DNA from: Loxodes magnus
Lineage: Eukaryota; Ciliophora; Karyorelictea; Loxodida; Loxodidae
NCBI GenBank assembly: GCA_946699065.1
Contig: CAMPDV010000134.1
Location: 558,001-622,000, forward strand
Reading direction: 5' to 3'
Length of the DNA: 64,000 nt
In this document: in pieces, positions 1-12,896 of the stretch
Layout of the letters: each line of letters starts with the position of its first letter
Numbering within the stretch: the stretch's first letter is position 1
Position numbers and translations under genes: made by a program
Notes under the pieces: generated by a model
What the model was told of the DNA's origin: nothing
What the model saw: only the letters and a program-made list of their open reading frames with translations
Database searches by the model: none

Positions 1-2296
1 GATAAGATTGCTAAGATAGATCTATAAGAGTTAGTAATGCAAGTAGACTGGTTATTTATGAAGAAAGTGACTAAGAAGAGCAATAGTATCTGATAAACTT
101 ACTATCTTCAGGAAGTAAGTTTAGGCAAGTAAACTTATAAGCTTCGCTTAGAGTATCAGATGGTTTAGTTATTATAATTGATTGCACTAAAGGCCTTAGC
201 TGCATGACTGAAGAGGCTGTTAAGTTTGCTGTTTAAGAGTAAATAAAGCCAGTTTTCTTGTTTAATAACTTGGATGTTCTCTTAACTAGCTAAAGCATGG
301 AAGCCGAAGATATTTACTAAGTTCTGTTTAAGCTAGTAGAAAGCATTAATAGTTTCATCCTACTATTCTAATCAGAATAGAATGCTTTAGATTTCTAAAT
401 AGTTCCATAATAAGGAAATGTATAGTTTGGTTCAGTTACTCAAAACTGATGCTTTAGTCTAGAGAAATTTGCCTAAATTTATCTTCTTAAATTACCCAAC
501 AAAAGCTTCTAGCTAAATTATGAGGAAACTTCTACTTCAGTAAAACTCAAAAAAAGTGAAGCAAGTAACAAAGTGAAGATGGAAAAGTTCTAAATAGAGG
601 ATTTGTAGAATTTATAATAATCCCACTATAGAAGTTGCTAAAGGAAATAGCTAATGCAAACATATAAAAAGTACTAAAAATGACAGAACAGTTAGGTATT
701 TAACTAGTGTAGGAATAATAGTAGCTACAAAGTAATAAGCTACTAAGCTTAGTAATGCAACAATGATTGAATCTACCTCAATCTATACTAAAGATGATTG
801 TTACACATCTGCCATCTCCTAAAGTAGCTTAGGAATATAGAACATCTTACTTATATGAGGGAGATTAAAATGATGAAGTCGCTTTCGCAATGAAAACTTG
901 TGATCCTAAAGGACCTCTAATGATATTTGTATCTACTATGCTCTGAAGTAAAAATTCATCCCAACTTATAGCACTAGGAAGAGTATTTTCAGGAACAGCT
1001 GCTTAGTCTTAAAAAATATGCATAAAGGGTTCTGGGAAAATTATCAAAAAAGAGTTAAGTTCTATCTAAATATTTAATAAATGTATAGGTGAGAATGTGT
1101 AATAGATCTAGTGTGGAAACATAGTATATTTGCAGCATTTAGATAAAGACATGCTGAAATAAGCAACAATCACTAGTTAGATAGATGGGAAAAAGATTAG
1201 AGACATCAACTTTTATATTAATCCTCTACTAAAGTTGTATTTGTAGCCTAAAATGAGTTAAGACTTGCCTCTAGTTATATCAAGTCTTAAGTAACTAAAC
1301 TAAATCCATCCTCTTATTCAAGTATCTTTCGATGAAAATACTACTACCAATTTCATGGCAGCATGTAGTGAATCTCATCTTAATAGAAGCTTTAGTTATT
1401 TAGCTGAAGAATTATGTCAATGTGAAATTAAATAGTACGAGCCTTTCGCTATTTATAGGGAAACTGTTACTGAAAGGTCTAGCATTGTATGTTTAACTAA
1501 AAGTCCAAATAAGCACAATAGATTGTTTTGCAGAGCTGAGCCTTTATAAGAAGAAGTAGCTTGAGCAATCGAAAGATGTGAAATAGGCGATTCATAAGAC
1601 TAAAAAGTGAATGCAAGGAAACTAATGGACAATTTTGGTTGAGAGAGATCGTAAGCTTCAAGAATCTGGAGTTATGGTTTAGAGTCATGATAACCTAATA
1701 TGTTATGCGATTAAACTTAAGCAGTATAGTATCTTAATGAAATAAAAGATTCAATGATCTATGGCTTTTAGTGAGTTTGCAGAGAAGGAGTATTATGCTC
1801 TGAAAATTGAAGAAATATTAAAATTAACATAGAAGATGTGAGTATGTACTCAGATGCTATTCATAGAGGAGGTGGCTAGATAATTCAAACAGCTCGTAGA
1901 AATTTTTACGCATGCTAGCTTAGTGCTTAAGCAAGACTTATGAAATCTATAATGAGGTATGAAATATGAACTAAGCTTTAATTGGAAGATATAGCTATTT
2001 AATAAATCAGCGAACATAATGGAACAGTAATTGACTAGCAGAATTTTATAGAAACTTAGACTATAAAGTTGCAAGTCGAAATCTCAATAAGCGATTCCTT
2101 AAATTTCGAAGAGAATTTGAAATTTCAGTTAAAAGATTAAGTACTAGTTTAGAGCTAATTTTGTCACTGGGAAGTAATTGGAGAAGACCCTTTAGATGGT
2201 AAGAGCAAGACATATAATATAGTACAAACTATAAGAGCATTAAAAGGAATGAAGTTAGAAGTTCCAAGTATAGATAACTATATTGATAGACTTTGA
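1..2296 (+). CDS. eEF2-like elongation factor paralog, 5'-truncated by window, one frameshift
   Basis: About 764 codons aligning by eye with eukaryotic elongation factor 2 from the switch region to the C-terminus. Landmarks include [68 protein letters not shown] and [11 protein letters not shown], and the ending IDNYIDRL just before TGA at 2294-2296. TAA/TAG read as Gln; several TGA fall on Trp positions. The frame changes once near position 483: upstream codons start at positions divisible by 3, downstream ones are shifted, and no GT...AG intron explains it. The GTPase core is decayed: the PGHVDF element reads SGSKFRQ and NKxD reads NNLD. The His that carries diphthamide in eEF2 is kept (FCHW), but the GGQAFPQ before it is not. 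It is therefore a divergent paralog or young pseudogene rather than the working translocase. Confidence 0.85.
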
Positions 2297-2329
2297 AGTG
2301 TAATGGTGATATTGATATTAATTAATAGT

Positions 2330-4110
2330 TATAAATATTAGAATGACTAAGGTATAGCAACTTGAATATCTAGTAAATAGAATCATTATGCTATAATAAG
2401 AGAGTATATAATATAGTTTTAAAAGCTTTTTAATTATCTAATTAGAAAGAATTTAATTTAAAGAACTTAGAAATTAAAAGAGTTCTATATAATTAAACTA
2501 AATGCTTTGATTTCTTTAAAAGTATAGATACCTAATTTAGTTATTGTAAGCTAGATGCTTGAACTCTTAGTACTATGAAATAGCAAATTAGCATTTAGAT
2601 TATTATATAGCTAAAATAGAAGCAATAAAAGAATAGAATCTTAAATAAATATCTAGCTAAGCAATCATTATTTGGCAGCAACTATAACTTAAAGCGATGA
2701 AGTAGCAAGAAAGTTTAATTATAATAACTAATAAAGATGGTAAATAATTGAAAAGTAAAATTCATAATTAAGAACTAGTTTGCTAATAGATTGTTTAAAG
2801 CACATTTAATAAAGGCAATTATTTGAGATGAGAGATATTCAGGTTTCTTAAGATTTCTTATTTTAGGTTTAAATAGAGTTTTTAAAATATTTAAGGTATA
2901 AATCATATTAAGTATTGTTATAGCTTGAAAAGAGAAGATATATAAGACTTTTACTTATCTGCATATTTAGAACTTTAGAGTGATGTAGTTTATTAATTGC
3001 ATTTTTGATTGGTTTATCTTGATACTTTATCTTACTAAAAGCTTATGATACTGATTAGTTTGTTGAATCTTTGAGTAAAGATGGTAATGATTATAATTTA
3101 AAATGAGTGAATGATATTGGAGGCTTTATGATAATTTTATGAATACATAAATATTTTCTAATGATAGATATTATAATTTAAAAGGACTAGCTCCTTTGAT
3201 AGTGATAACTATGGTATTTTCTAAAAGAGATGATTATAAAAGTGACCTCAATAACTAAAATAGAATATTTATTGAAAAAAGGAAAGTATATTCTTATGAA
3301 AATAGTAAATGAAAATTATTATTTACTCAGTATAAAAATAATCTTATATTACAACAACTAGTTATAAAGATAAAATTTCTCTAGTTTATCATTTCATGTA
3401 TAAATATGTGAGGATGGAGTTAAAAATATTAAAGTTTAAAACTTATTTTAAGCAATATTTTAATTATTAGTTCTATGTCATAATCATCTAAAATTAAAAA
3501 GACAAAAAGTTATATACAGCTACTTATAGTATGAATACTTGTTTATAAATAAAGAATTAGAAAATCTATTTTTCTAGGATTTCTACCATATCAATTACGT
3601 GATTATTATCCTTCAGCAAGCTTCTTTTAGTTATTCTACAGAATATTTAATCCAAAAGGCTATTATTAGTTGTGCTTACTTCGAAATAATATCCATAATC
3701 ATATGAGTTATATACATAATATTGCTTAATCTACCTTAAATATAAAATTAATACATTTTATAAGGATAATAAGCGTTCACTATTTCTAGAATATTGATTA
3801 CTCTCATAAAAGATTTACAAATGTAAGAAGCTTATTATTTGGATGCTTCTTAATAATAAGTTTATAGCCAAATAATAGTTTGAGGAAATAAGCATACTCA
3901 AATATTTGTAGTTTAAGATATTACCTTGTTAGCATTATATCAACATATGGAAATAATTAGTATATCATTTCACTAGCTTTATTTTATTCAGTTACTTAAT
4001 AAACATAAAGATATTTCAAATAATAAGCTCTAGATTGATAACCCTAATTATACTAATAAATATGCTTAATTAACATTTTATTAATAACTTAGATAGGACC
4101 AAACTTATTA
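2330..4110 (+). pseudogene. Probable decayed coding stretch, function unknown
   Basis: Less AT-extreme than the spacers and rich in Gln codons. One frame from ATG 2343 reads plausibly to about 2870, including QLLQARCLNSQYYEIANQHL and SQAIIIWQQLQLKAMKQQ. A second frame around 3000-3100 gives a hydrophobic stretch, LLIAFLIGLSWYFILL, followed by KAYDTDQFVESLSKDGN. A third near 3590-4010 reads YQLRDYYPSASFF and beyond. No single frame spans the region and no family was recognised. It may be one broken gene or several fragments. It lies directly behind the eEF2-like gene on the same strand. Confidence 0.3.
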
Positions 4111-4232
4111 GGTCTCCAATAAGCAAGTTATAGACAACATTTAAATAAATCATATGAATCTAAATACAAATACAATAATATAATAGAATATGAATCAGGT
4201 TTTAACTTATATTGTCTTGAATAAACATTTTA

Positions 4233-5306
4233 ATGTTTTCATTTAATAAAAAAAGAATTGAATCTTCAAAATTGTTCTCAGCTTCTTTTTGAGCAAAACT
4301 TAGAAAAAATCCCTATAGAAATAATAGTCGAATAAAGACAATAAGAATCTTCTTTTTTCATTAATAAATTTTAACAAGAACCCAATATCTTCAATAAACA
4401 CCTCCAAAGTAAATAAAAAGAAAATATTCTAATAATTATTTGGAAAATAACTTCCATCCAAAATTTTCAAAAAGGAAATTAGTATTCAGCAACAGGCACT
4501 TATAGTTTTTTGCCTATAGAGGAGGTTATGGTACTTAAATAGGGAAATCAAAAATTAGAGGCTTATTAGAATGTGGATAAGAAATTTTAGAGATGAGAAT
4601 GATCAATTAGGATAGTTAACTCCAAGTAATATTATCATTTAGATCTATCAGAGGTAAGAAACTGTAAAATTAGAAATATAGTCTAAAAACAGTAGATGGA
4701 TCTCAAAAAACTGAAGACCATTATAGTGAATAAAAATTTATACCATAAAAGATGGAAATTGAGTAAACAGTGGTTATTACTAAATAATAAAGCACAAAAG
4801 AAAGGAAGAGATATTATTATCGCTAGAATTAGTGATTTTATACAAGAGATGTTAAAAATTTAAGAAATTCAAGAAAAAATATTGACGAAAAGAATAAGAG
4901 CAGTTCAAAGGACTTTATTGTGATTAATAAGGAGATATTTACAGAAGGAAATGAAACGAAGCACCTATTAGAATTATTCCAAGAATAAGAAAAAACGAAG
5001 AAATTGAGCAAATTCTAGAGAAGAGATAAACTCAAGATGTAGGAGGAATGCAAATAAAACATCTTGTTCTAGGCTGTGACCTAGCTGGAACTGCTAAGCA
5101 TCATAATTGAAATTTATAAATATTTTTCCATCAAAACTTCAAATATAAATATATCAAAAAATATATAAGATTTTTTAAGTGCTTAAAAACAAAAATTATA
5201 TCACTCCATTCTGTATATGCAGATTTAATTAATAGTAAAACTTTTTAAAAATTTGAAGTATATTACATCTATTTAATTTAAAATATCTAATTTTAAATTT
5301 AGTTGA
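4233..5306 (+). CDS. Hypothetical protein, about 357 aa
   Basis: One frame is open from ATG 4233 to TGA 5304-5306, with about two internal TGA read as Trp. It is basic and Gln/Lys-rich: the start is MFSFNKKRIESSKLFSASFW, the middle has FFAYRGGYGTQIGKSKIRGL, and the later part is charged (EIFTEGNETKHLLELFQEQE). The sequence from about 4260 to 5100 is clearly less AT-rich than the flanks, which supports coding. The last 60 or so codons lie in AT-rich DNA, so the true end may be earlier. No domain recognised. Confidence 0.45.
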
Positions 5307-5973
5307 TCAGATCAACAATTACTATTTATGCATCACACATTTAATTTATACTTTTAGATTCAAAGCTACTTTATTTACATGTCAAAAACATTTTTAACTT
5401 GCAATGATTTAAGAGTTTTAATATTTAATAGCAACAAAGTATTTTATTAATTAAATTAGATATAGCAATTATATAATTATAATATTTATTTATATTCACA
5501 TCCTTTTTTTGATTCGCTATTCAATTAAAGTTTTCTGCTCTTAATAATACTTTATCATTCCATTTTGCTAAATTATTGAAGAGAAAACTTGATTTTTTGT
5601 TAAAAAGCAGAAATCTCTAGCTAGAATTTACTAGAACTAATAAAATATTTTAGCTTATCTATATTTAAAAATAGAAGATAGTCTAAAATAAGCTTTATTG
5701 CTTTGCTAGTTGGAAAGCAAATAAAATTAACTAAAAAGCAGTGTTAATATCAAATCTTAGTTCTTTAATTTAAATAGTAATATACCTACTATTTTTCCAA
5801 CAAGACACTCAGAGCACCAGCTGAAATTACAAATTTTATAAACTCTTTAATTTTCTTGGTTATCTTAATAAGCGAAAAGTATGAAAATTTAGAGAATTAT
5901 TAAAGATATTGTAAAATTTTAATTTTATATTCAAAAGTTATAATAAAAAAATAATTAAATGAGAAAATGAGGT
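5307..5973. other. AT-rich spacer
   Basis: Very AT-rich with short homopolymers. No ORF, repeat or structured element seen. Confidence 0.6.
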
Positions 5974-6888
5974 TCAATAAGTAAAGAAGAACTTTCCAAA
6001 AGCCTTTTATCAAATCGTAAATACATAATTCATAATTCTCTCGTTGTATTGCATAACTAAAAACATTATTCCCATTTCGTAAAGGCTAAAAATTCGGATA
6101 GTTTGCTGTTTCAGTTGGAAATTTTCCTCCATGAATAAATAGATTTTTGAAATCATAGGTAAATGTTTATTTTAAGTACTAATATTCATCAAAAATAATG
6201 ATGGAATCTAGATCTTTTAAAATGAACTTTATATCACATGACTTTAGGTTTTAAGTATATTTTCAAGAATTTACCATTCGTCTCTCATACAAATAAATTA
6301 ATAAATATCTTTACTCATTTTCCCATTATATCCTCCAATACTAAAAACACTTTCTTTAGCATATGTGAATCCATTTCCTATCGTTCCCTTAGGACAATCT
6401 GGGATAATTTTAGAGTTTTTTTATTTTAAATTAAATAATTCGAAATTATTATTCTGTGCATTTTTACTACTATATGCTCTCAAAACATAAAGCAATTATC
6501 TTTTCTAATCTAAGGTTAGTCTATTTGGTTATTTACTGTCATAAGCTAATGAATATTCATTTTAAAATTTTTCTTGTAGGAAGAAGTATAGTTTATTCTA
6601 GGACAAAATGAAATTTTTGTCACTAAGTTAAAAATATAATAAGAAAGGTCACTGAATGTCTTATCACTCATTTCTTTGCTTTATAGCTTTGAAGTTTTAG
6701 TATCAAAATTAGTAATTCTTATTTGTATTTATTAACTATTATGAACTTACTAATTTCTGTATAATTCAAATCTGGCAATATTTCATACTTGAATAAAGAA
6801 GCGGAATTTTCCCTAAAATTTTTTAATTTTATCTAAAAATTTTCCGTAAGAATAATGCTTTAGAAAACTATTTACTTTTGTTTTCCAT
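5974..6888 (-). pseudogene. Kelch-like family member, frameshifted
   Basis: Homologous over its whole length to the intact genes at 15,770-16,690, 28,382-29,302 and 31,957-32,880. It starts at ATG 6888 and shows GNGFTYAKESVFSIGGYNGK, the kelch-type GG turn typical of the family, and ends at the family's terminal TGA (5974-5976). At least two frame changes are needed: one directly after GKIPLL, the other near LILENIL. With one or two bases altered it would resemble its siblings, so it is a young pseudogene or an assembly with indel errors. Confidence 0.7.
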
Positions 6889-7535
6889 TTTATTTTAACT
6901 ATAAAAAAGAAAGCAATATTTCACCAGAACAATAAATATAATATTTGAATTAAAAACCATAAATTATTTTATTAGTTTATTATAAACTACTTCAACATAA
7001 CTTAAGCAAAATTAAATTTGCATAGATTTAATTATTTATTTAAAAGTAGTTTATTGATAAAATTGGTGAATGTTAAAAATATTAATTTTAATACAAAAAT
7101 AGTTATTCAAATAAACCTTTGAAATAAGCTATATAGTTATCATTTATTTTTTGTAGCTTTACTAACTGTAAAACATAAAACTGTAGCTATTTATTTATTC
7201 ACCTTTTTTGACTACAATAAACTTTACTCTTTTATAGACTGATTTTTTTATAGATATAGTGTAATCAATATATTATTCTGAAATTAAATGTTTAAATGAT
7301 TTAAACAGTAAAAAGATAGATAAAAATATAAATAAATTTAATAAATAAAAGCAAGCAATATATTTTAACTTTAAAAATCAATTGCTTGAAATTAAGAAAA
7401 TAGTAAATTAATTTTTTGCTTTAACAATGTCACTAATTTTTAGTGCAAATATAAGAAAGAACTTATTATCTAAATGTTGCTGGTTTAAATATTATAATCA
7501 TGCTTATCGTTTAAAAAATATAAGAATAAAAGAGA
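6889..7535. other. AT-rich spacer
   Basis: AT-rich, no supported gene. Contains the upstream region of the kelch-like pseudogene on the minus strand. Confidence 0.55.
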
Positions 7536-7539
7536 GAGG

Positions 7540-7860
7540 ATGTAAGTTAGTATAAAGAGAAGTTATATTGTAATGAATTAGGAGAAATTTATAATTTTCA
7601 AATATTTTAAAATTGATAAGAAATTGTAATTAACTAGAGATTAACCAAGATTGGATTTTAATTTTAATGACAATAAAATTTTTATTAAATCTTTGTAAAG
7701 CTCTAGATTTGGAGATAAAGTGATTGAAAATCCTTCAAAAGCACACAAACTAATATAATTTTATTATATAAACTTAAAAAAGGAACTATAAAAAGACGAT
7801 AAACATAAGTCCGATGATTAAAACAAGAAAGTGAGAAAGGCAATGATGAAGAAGGAATGA
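7540..7860 (+). CDS. Small basic protein, 106 aa, probably carried by a hairpin-tailed retroposon
   Basis: Open from ATG 7540 to TGA 7858-7860 with no internal TGA. The composition looks real rather than random: KIDKKLQLTRDQPRLDFNFN, SRFGDKVIENPSKAHKLIQF, then a Lys/Asp-rich tail ending AMMKKE. No family recognised. About 80 bp downstream lies the stem-loop that terminates SINE families A, C and D (7938-7972). The ORF may therefore be the body of another element using that 3' end. Confidence 0.5.
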
Positions 7861-7937
7861 AGAATAGGATAAAATAAGTTAGAAATTTTTTACGCCAAAA
7901 TGTATATTTAGCTGATTAAGATGTTCTGACAATTCAA

Positions 7938-7972
7938 AAAGAACTGCGCGCCATTGAGGTACTACGCGTTCT
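7938..7972 (+). repeat. Shared 3' terminal stem-loop
   Basis: A copy of the stem-loop found at the 3' end of families A, C and D. The outer stem is GAAC/GTTC where other copies have GAGC/GCTC, which is a compensatory pair. The loop is ATTGA. AT-rich sequence follows. Confidence 0.7.
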
Positions 7973-7975
7973 AAA

Positions 7976-8645
7976 AACTAATTTTTGAAAAATAAATAAA
8001 AAATTAAATTTTAATGAATTTTTCAATTTAAAAATTATATTAAATATCGATATTTTACTAATTAAAGATATCTTACTTATAAATTATTGTTTAGAATATT
8101 AATTATACTATTTTAAATGGATTTTAAATTTATTTATTTACACTTATTTAATTTTATAATTTATTGTTCTATAATACAATATGACCAACTTTTAGGTATC
8201 TATTTAAATAAGACAAAAAAACTAGTTTTTAAATGTTTAAGTTATATCAAATATAGATTTCATAAACCTCTTTTTTAAATGTTTTCATATAAATAAATAT
8301 TTAGTATTAATAAACTACTTAAAACTAAATGATTTTAAATAATAGTGAATTAGATAAATAAAAATTGTATATTTGTATTAAATTTAATTTCTTTTTAAAT
8401 ATTAAATTAAATGCTTAAAAGAAAATAGCTTTAATTTATACCTTCAGATATTATTTAATATTTGCTATTTTTGATACATTAACTCGTTAAAAAATTTAAA
8501 AGGCATTGAAAATACAGATGTGTGTATGATAGCTCTTTGTTTTATCATAATTCTGACTATATCTCTTTAAATTTCACCTTAAGAGAGATGAAAACTTTAA
8601 CCTTAAAAAACTATAAAATAATAGACTTAAATAAATAAATTTTAT
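7976..8645. other. AT-rich spacer
   Basis: Nothing recognisable. The right end holds the TTTA-rich tail (complement) of the adjacent family A element. Confidence 0.55.
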
Positions 8646-8947
8646 TATAGAGCGCGTAGCACTCTCATTGGTGCGCAGCTCTTTAAAAAAAATGTTTCAT
8701 ACTGACAAGAATGTTTGTTACTGATAAAATTATCATATACTAGTATAATTATTCAGTACTATAAAAATGTTCAATACTGATATAATTTAAGAATACTCGT
8801 AATCTTTTCTACTTGTTGGAGGTCCAAGGACATGGCAGGATTGTGTCTCGTTGCATCACCAAAGCAGAGGACAACATGTGTCAATTATGAGTACTTAAAT
8901 TCCCCACCTCTGATAAAGACGACCTTGTTGTTCACCTTCAAACAACT
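8646..8947 (-). mobile_element. SINE-like element family A, copy 1
   Basis: About 300 bp, close to 18,467-18,790; the window's last 59 bp start a third copy. Read on the minus strand it begins AGTTGTTTGAAGGTGAACAA and ends in the stem-loop GAGCTGCGCACC...GCGCTC, then TATAAT and a TTTA-rich tail. The outer, less conserved third contains repeats of 'ATACTGA'. No ORF. No clear TSD. Best read as a non-coding retroposon. Confidence 0.75.
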
Positions 8948-9914
8948 ATGGCGGTTTTAAAATATAATAATAAAAACCTTTAGATATGTTAATTTATCCT
9001 AAAGAAGTGCTTATTAATATTGATTATCATTATTAATATATTAAACTAGAAATAAGGTTTCTAAATTAAATAAAAAAGTAAAATAGAAAATGAATTTAAA
9101 TTAAAAATATATTAAAGTTGATTAATTTTCTATATAAAAAGACTTATTACTAAGTATTTAATAAATCTTTTATACTTCTTTTACTTTTATTTACAAAAAA
9201 CGGAATTATTCAAAACTAATAATTAAAAATATAGAAGAAAGCTAATATACTTAAGTTAGAAACTATGTAATTTAAATGTTCTAGTTCTTAGCATTATTTT
9301 TAACTTAAATTTTAAACGAAAATAGACAAACATAATCTATTAGAGAAAAGTAAATTTTGTTATCTCCTTATTTGAAACTATAAAGTAGTCAAAATAAATT
9401 TAAATTATGTAAGAGCTAATTTTTTATAATGGCTTTTAATACTTTTAATAAAATCAATTAGAAATTTTAATTTTTTGCAAACTTAAATAAAAAGAGTTTA
9501 AGAATAAAATGATAATTTAAATACATTAAGAGTAGAAAATTAGAAGGATATAATAATTTATAAATATAATATTCTAAAATAAAATTAAAAAATTGAAATA
9601 ATAAAGATTATTAAAAATATGTAAACTTTTTATTATAGAAAAATTTTTAATTAACTAAAAGAAAACTAAATAAACATTAAAATGATAAGATTACTCTATG
9701 AAACTTTTTTCAATTCACTTTTATTCGAAATTAAATATATAAAATGGACCTTCATTAATATAGAAATAAAAATAAATTTAAAAAAATTTAAATTAATAGT
9801 TAAATTATTTTTTGTAATTTAATATCTATTATAAATAATTTTTTTTTATTAATAAGAACCTGTTTTTATTGTTTTCATATATTTATAAAACATAACACTA
9901 CATAATTTATAAAT
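8948..9914. other. AT-rich spacer
   Basis: Extremely AT-rich; no gene, repeat or hairpin supported. Confidence 0.55.
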
Positions 9915-10678
9915 TTAACGTCGCCTTTATTTGGTTTGCCATATATTATTTTATAAAAAGTCTCGAGAATTATCGTAAAAATTATTGAAATTATTCGTTT
10001 CTTCTCCAGGTTAGTATTCTTGAATAAAATATTCTAGGCAGTTAATTTATCCTTTTCAATTCTGTTGGCATTTTATTCCAATCTCAATCCTTTCCGAACA
10101 TTGTTTTTTCTTTTTTTTGATAATATAATATTTTTTAGAGTAGCTAGTCTCCACCATCATTTTTTCCTATATATTTCACCTTCAGATGTACAATAAATCT
10201 TAGCATGATTTTTCTGCATTTCTTGCTTCGCTTTTTAATATTTTTTAGTATCTCCAACAATTTTTTCCGCCTTATTCTTTTACAGAATCATGATATAGTT
10301 GTTCTTCTTTTTATTACTTAATTAATTGTCAATTTATTAATATTTAAATCTAATCGTTTAATCTCCATTAGATCGTGCATAACTTTAGTCATAACTTATT
10401 TTTGGTTTATATAATTTAGATTTTGAATTTCTCATATTTTTTCTTCTGCTCTTTTAATTTCTTAATTTTATAGATGTGTAGATGTTTTTAGCTCAATTCT
10501 GTATTAAAGATTTATTAGCACCTTTGAGTTAGTTACTTTTATATTTTTGATGCTTATTTGCTAAACTATTTGTCACACTTCCTCTCATAATTTTTTTTCA
10601 GCCTATAAAGAATTAATCTAAATCAAGATATTGCTAATTAGGAAATCGATTTTAGGTGAATTGTTTCTTAGGTGTCAT
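9915..10678 (-). pseudogene. GK..KGD family ORF, decayed
   Basis: From ATG 10,678 the minus strand reads MTPKKQFTQNRF and on. At the other end it reads YGKPNKGDVKFINYVVL, matching the C-terminal motif of the ORFs at 30,069 (GKPNKGDSELINCVVV) and 36,129 (GKLYKGDNTIKNYVIL). Different parts read best in different frames; one frame has ISWFCKRIRRKKL, echoed by IFWFCKRIEHKKL in the 36,129 gene. It starts like the minus-strand ORF at 46,273 (MVPKKQ). Function unknown; probably an element-borne or multicopy gene in decay. Confidence 0.5.
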
Positions 10679-11585
10679 TCTATTATATAATATATGTATA
10701 ATAATTTAGATGAAGAAAATATAGAAGGCAAAAAGGAAAAGAGAACAGTTCTAGAAATTGTTCTGAATTTATTATTATCTTTATGAAAATAAAATCTAAA
10801 TATATTATCTTTTATTAAATAAAAAATTTATTTACCATAACTTCTTTACTTTGCAAATACATTAACTCACTTTATTATGCTGTATTTGAAATAAATAAAA
10901 AGAAGTTAAAAAAATGTAGTAATGCTAAAAATAGTTTTAAAAATTAATGGAGATATAATAAGTGATTAAAACTCTTAGATTTATTTGCAATTAAAAATTT
11001 AACTTAATTTAAATAAAAATTTATAATTACATCTATTTTATTAAAATCAATATTATAAAAATTTGCTACTATTTTACGTTAGTATTATGATTTTGAGGCT
11101 TTTAATTAAAAGATTTTAATTAATTTAAAATTTAAATATTTATTTTCAAAAGATATCTATATTTATCTTTTTAAAATTCTATAAAAAGGAATTGAGAAAA
11201 TCATCTTAAAAATGAAAAAAATGATTTTAATTATTATGCTTTTTAATAAGCTATTTAATTTTTAAGGAATAGTTAAATATTATTTTTTAGGTAAGCAAGT
11301 AATTATTAATTTTAGAAATATAATTAATAAAAGTTTATTTTATAAATAATTATCTTTTTATTTATAGCTATGATAATTTAAAATTTTCAATATTAGCATT
11401 ATACATTCTGCAATATATTTAAATAAGTTTAATTTGCTTTCAATTTAAGCAATTTCAAAAAAAGTTTTGATAATTAATTTTTAATATAAAAGTAATGCAT
11501 TTTATAAAAAACGATACAATATACTCTTTTTTAATAAAAGCTTTCAAATTTTCTTATATTTATTAATTTATTTATTATAAACTTA
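10679..11585. other. AT-rich spacer
   Basis: No feature supported. Confidence 0.55.
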
Positions 11586-11875
11586 AAATCTCTTTCAAGG
11601 GACTGGTAAATCCTTTCCAACTAAACGATCAAAGTTACTCTCTTTATGAGGTATTGCGGATATCCTGTTTCTTAATTAAATATGCAGGGAGTTTTATAAC
11701 TAGAGCCGACAGGCTTCTAGCGACTCACTAGAGTGGATAACCAGAAAGATTTTGCTTATTTGCTGAGATTGCCCCCAACCAGGATACTTCTCAATAATGT
11801 GTAGAAGCTTGATTTCATCAATAAAGCTACAGGGTTTATAAGAGAATCAGCTTAAGTTTCCACCATTTTTAATAA
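11586..11875 (-). mobile_element. SINE-like element family B, diverged subfamily
   Basis: Shares with the 312-bp B elements, in order, GGACTGG..TCCTTTCCAA, GGATATCCTG, CAGGGAG, AGGCTTC and GAGTGGATAA, but is more diverged. It pairs best with 54,290-54,545. The minus strand is taken as sense, from the tail position in the well-bounded copies. No exact TSD found. Confidence 0.6.
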
Positions 11876-11987
11876 TATTTAATTATATTTATATATTAAA
11901 AAAATAAACTTCTAAACTATATAATGGTAAATAAAGATCTTAAAGAAATAAGTTATATATTTAAAAATATAAGAAAACCATTAAAGT

Positions 11988-12896
11988 TCAATAGATAAAT
12001 AAGGATCTCCATTTTTTTATCTTCAAATCATACTCATATAGCTCATACATTTCTTTAAAAATATAGCTGTGAATTTTTCTATTTGATAACGTAGGCTAAA
12101 AATTTGGATATTCACCACTAAAATCAGGAAAACTATGTCCATGATTTATAATCTACTTGAAATCAAAAAGAGCTGTAAAATTTAACTACTAACACACATA
12201 AAAAGTAAGAATTGATTTAAGTTCATTTATATATAAACTCTAAATCACATGTAATTTAGGTTAAATAATGCCTTTCAATGTTATTCATTCATTTTTTAAC
12301 ATATAAATTAATGAATATCTTCACCCATTTATCCAATTCAACCTCCTATATTATATACACTTTCTTTTGCATAAGTAACACCATTTTCTTTCAAAGCATC
12401 AGGACATTTTTAAATATATTTTGATTTATAATTTTGCAAACTAAAAACCTCACAATCTTATTTTTGTATTGAGAATCAATTCTAGAATTAATCACATTTA
12501 ATAATTTATTCTTTGAATAAGGGCTAACTTATTTCTTCTGTAAGCATACAATAAATTATATTTTTAGTACTATTTCTAATTCTAAAAAAATCTAAGTTGA
12601 TTTTTAGATAGAACAACATTATTATCACTGAGTTGAAATATAAATTACTCCAAACTACTGAGCTTATTGTTCCTTTCTTCTTTTTAGGTATTTTATTTGG
12701 ATTTGAAATTTTAAACAAGTTACTCAGAATTATAAGTATCTATTACAACATATTTACTTAGCTCCACATAAATTAAATTAGGAAGGATTTCATACTTGAA
12801 AATAAGAAGAGGAATTCTCCCTAAGGTATTGTTCTTGACTCTTGAAATTTTTCTAAAGTAAATAACTTTAGTGAAATACTTTTCTTTCGAATCCAT
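11988..12896 (-). pseudogene. Kelch-like family member, frameshifted
   Basis: Starts ATG 12,896 (MDSKEKYFTKVIYFRKISRV), keeps LGRIPLLIFKYEILPNLI, then GVTYAKESVYNIGG and HGHSFPDFSGEYPNFQPTL. It ends at the family TGA (11,988-11,990). At least two frameshifts: one before DCEVFSLQNY, another at the KNEW motif, inside an A run where one extra A restores the frame. Probably non-functional unless the indels are sequencing errors. Confidence 0.75.

Noticed and set aside
420..500. An intron explaining the frame change in the eEF2-like gene
   Set aside because: All GT...AG candidates of suitable length remove the well-conserved [13 protein letters not shown] segment, which matches eEF2.
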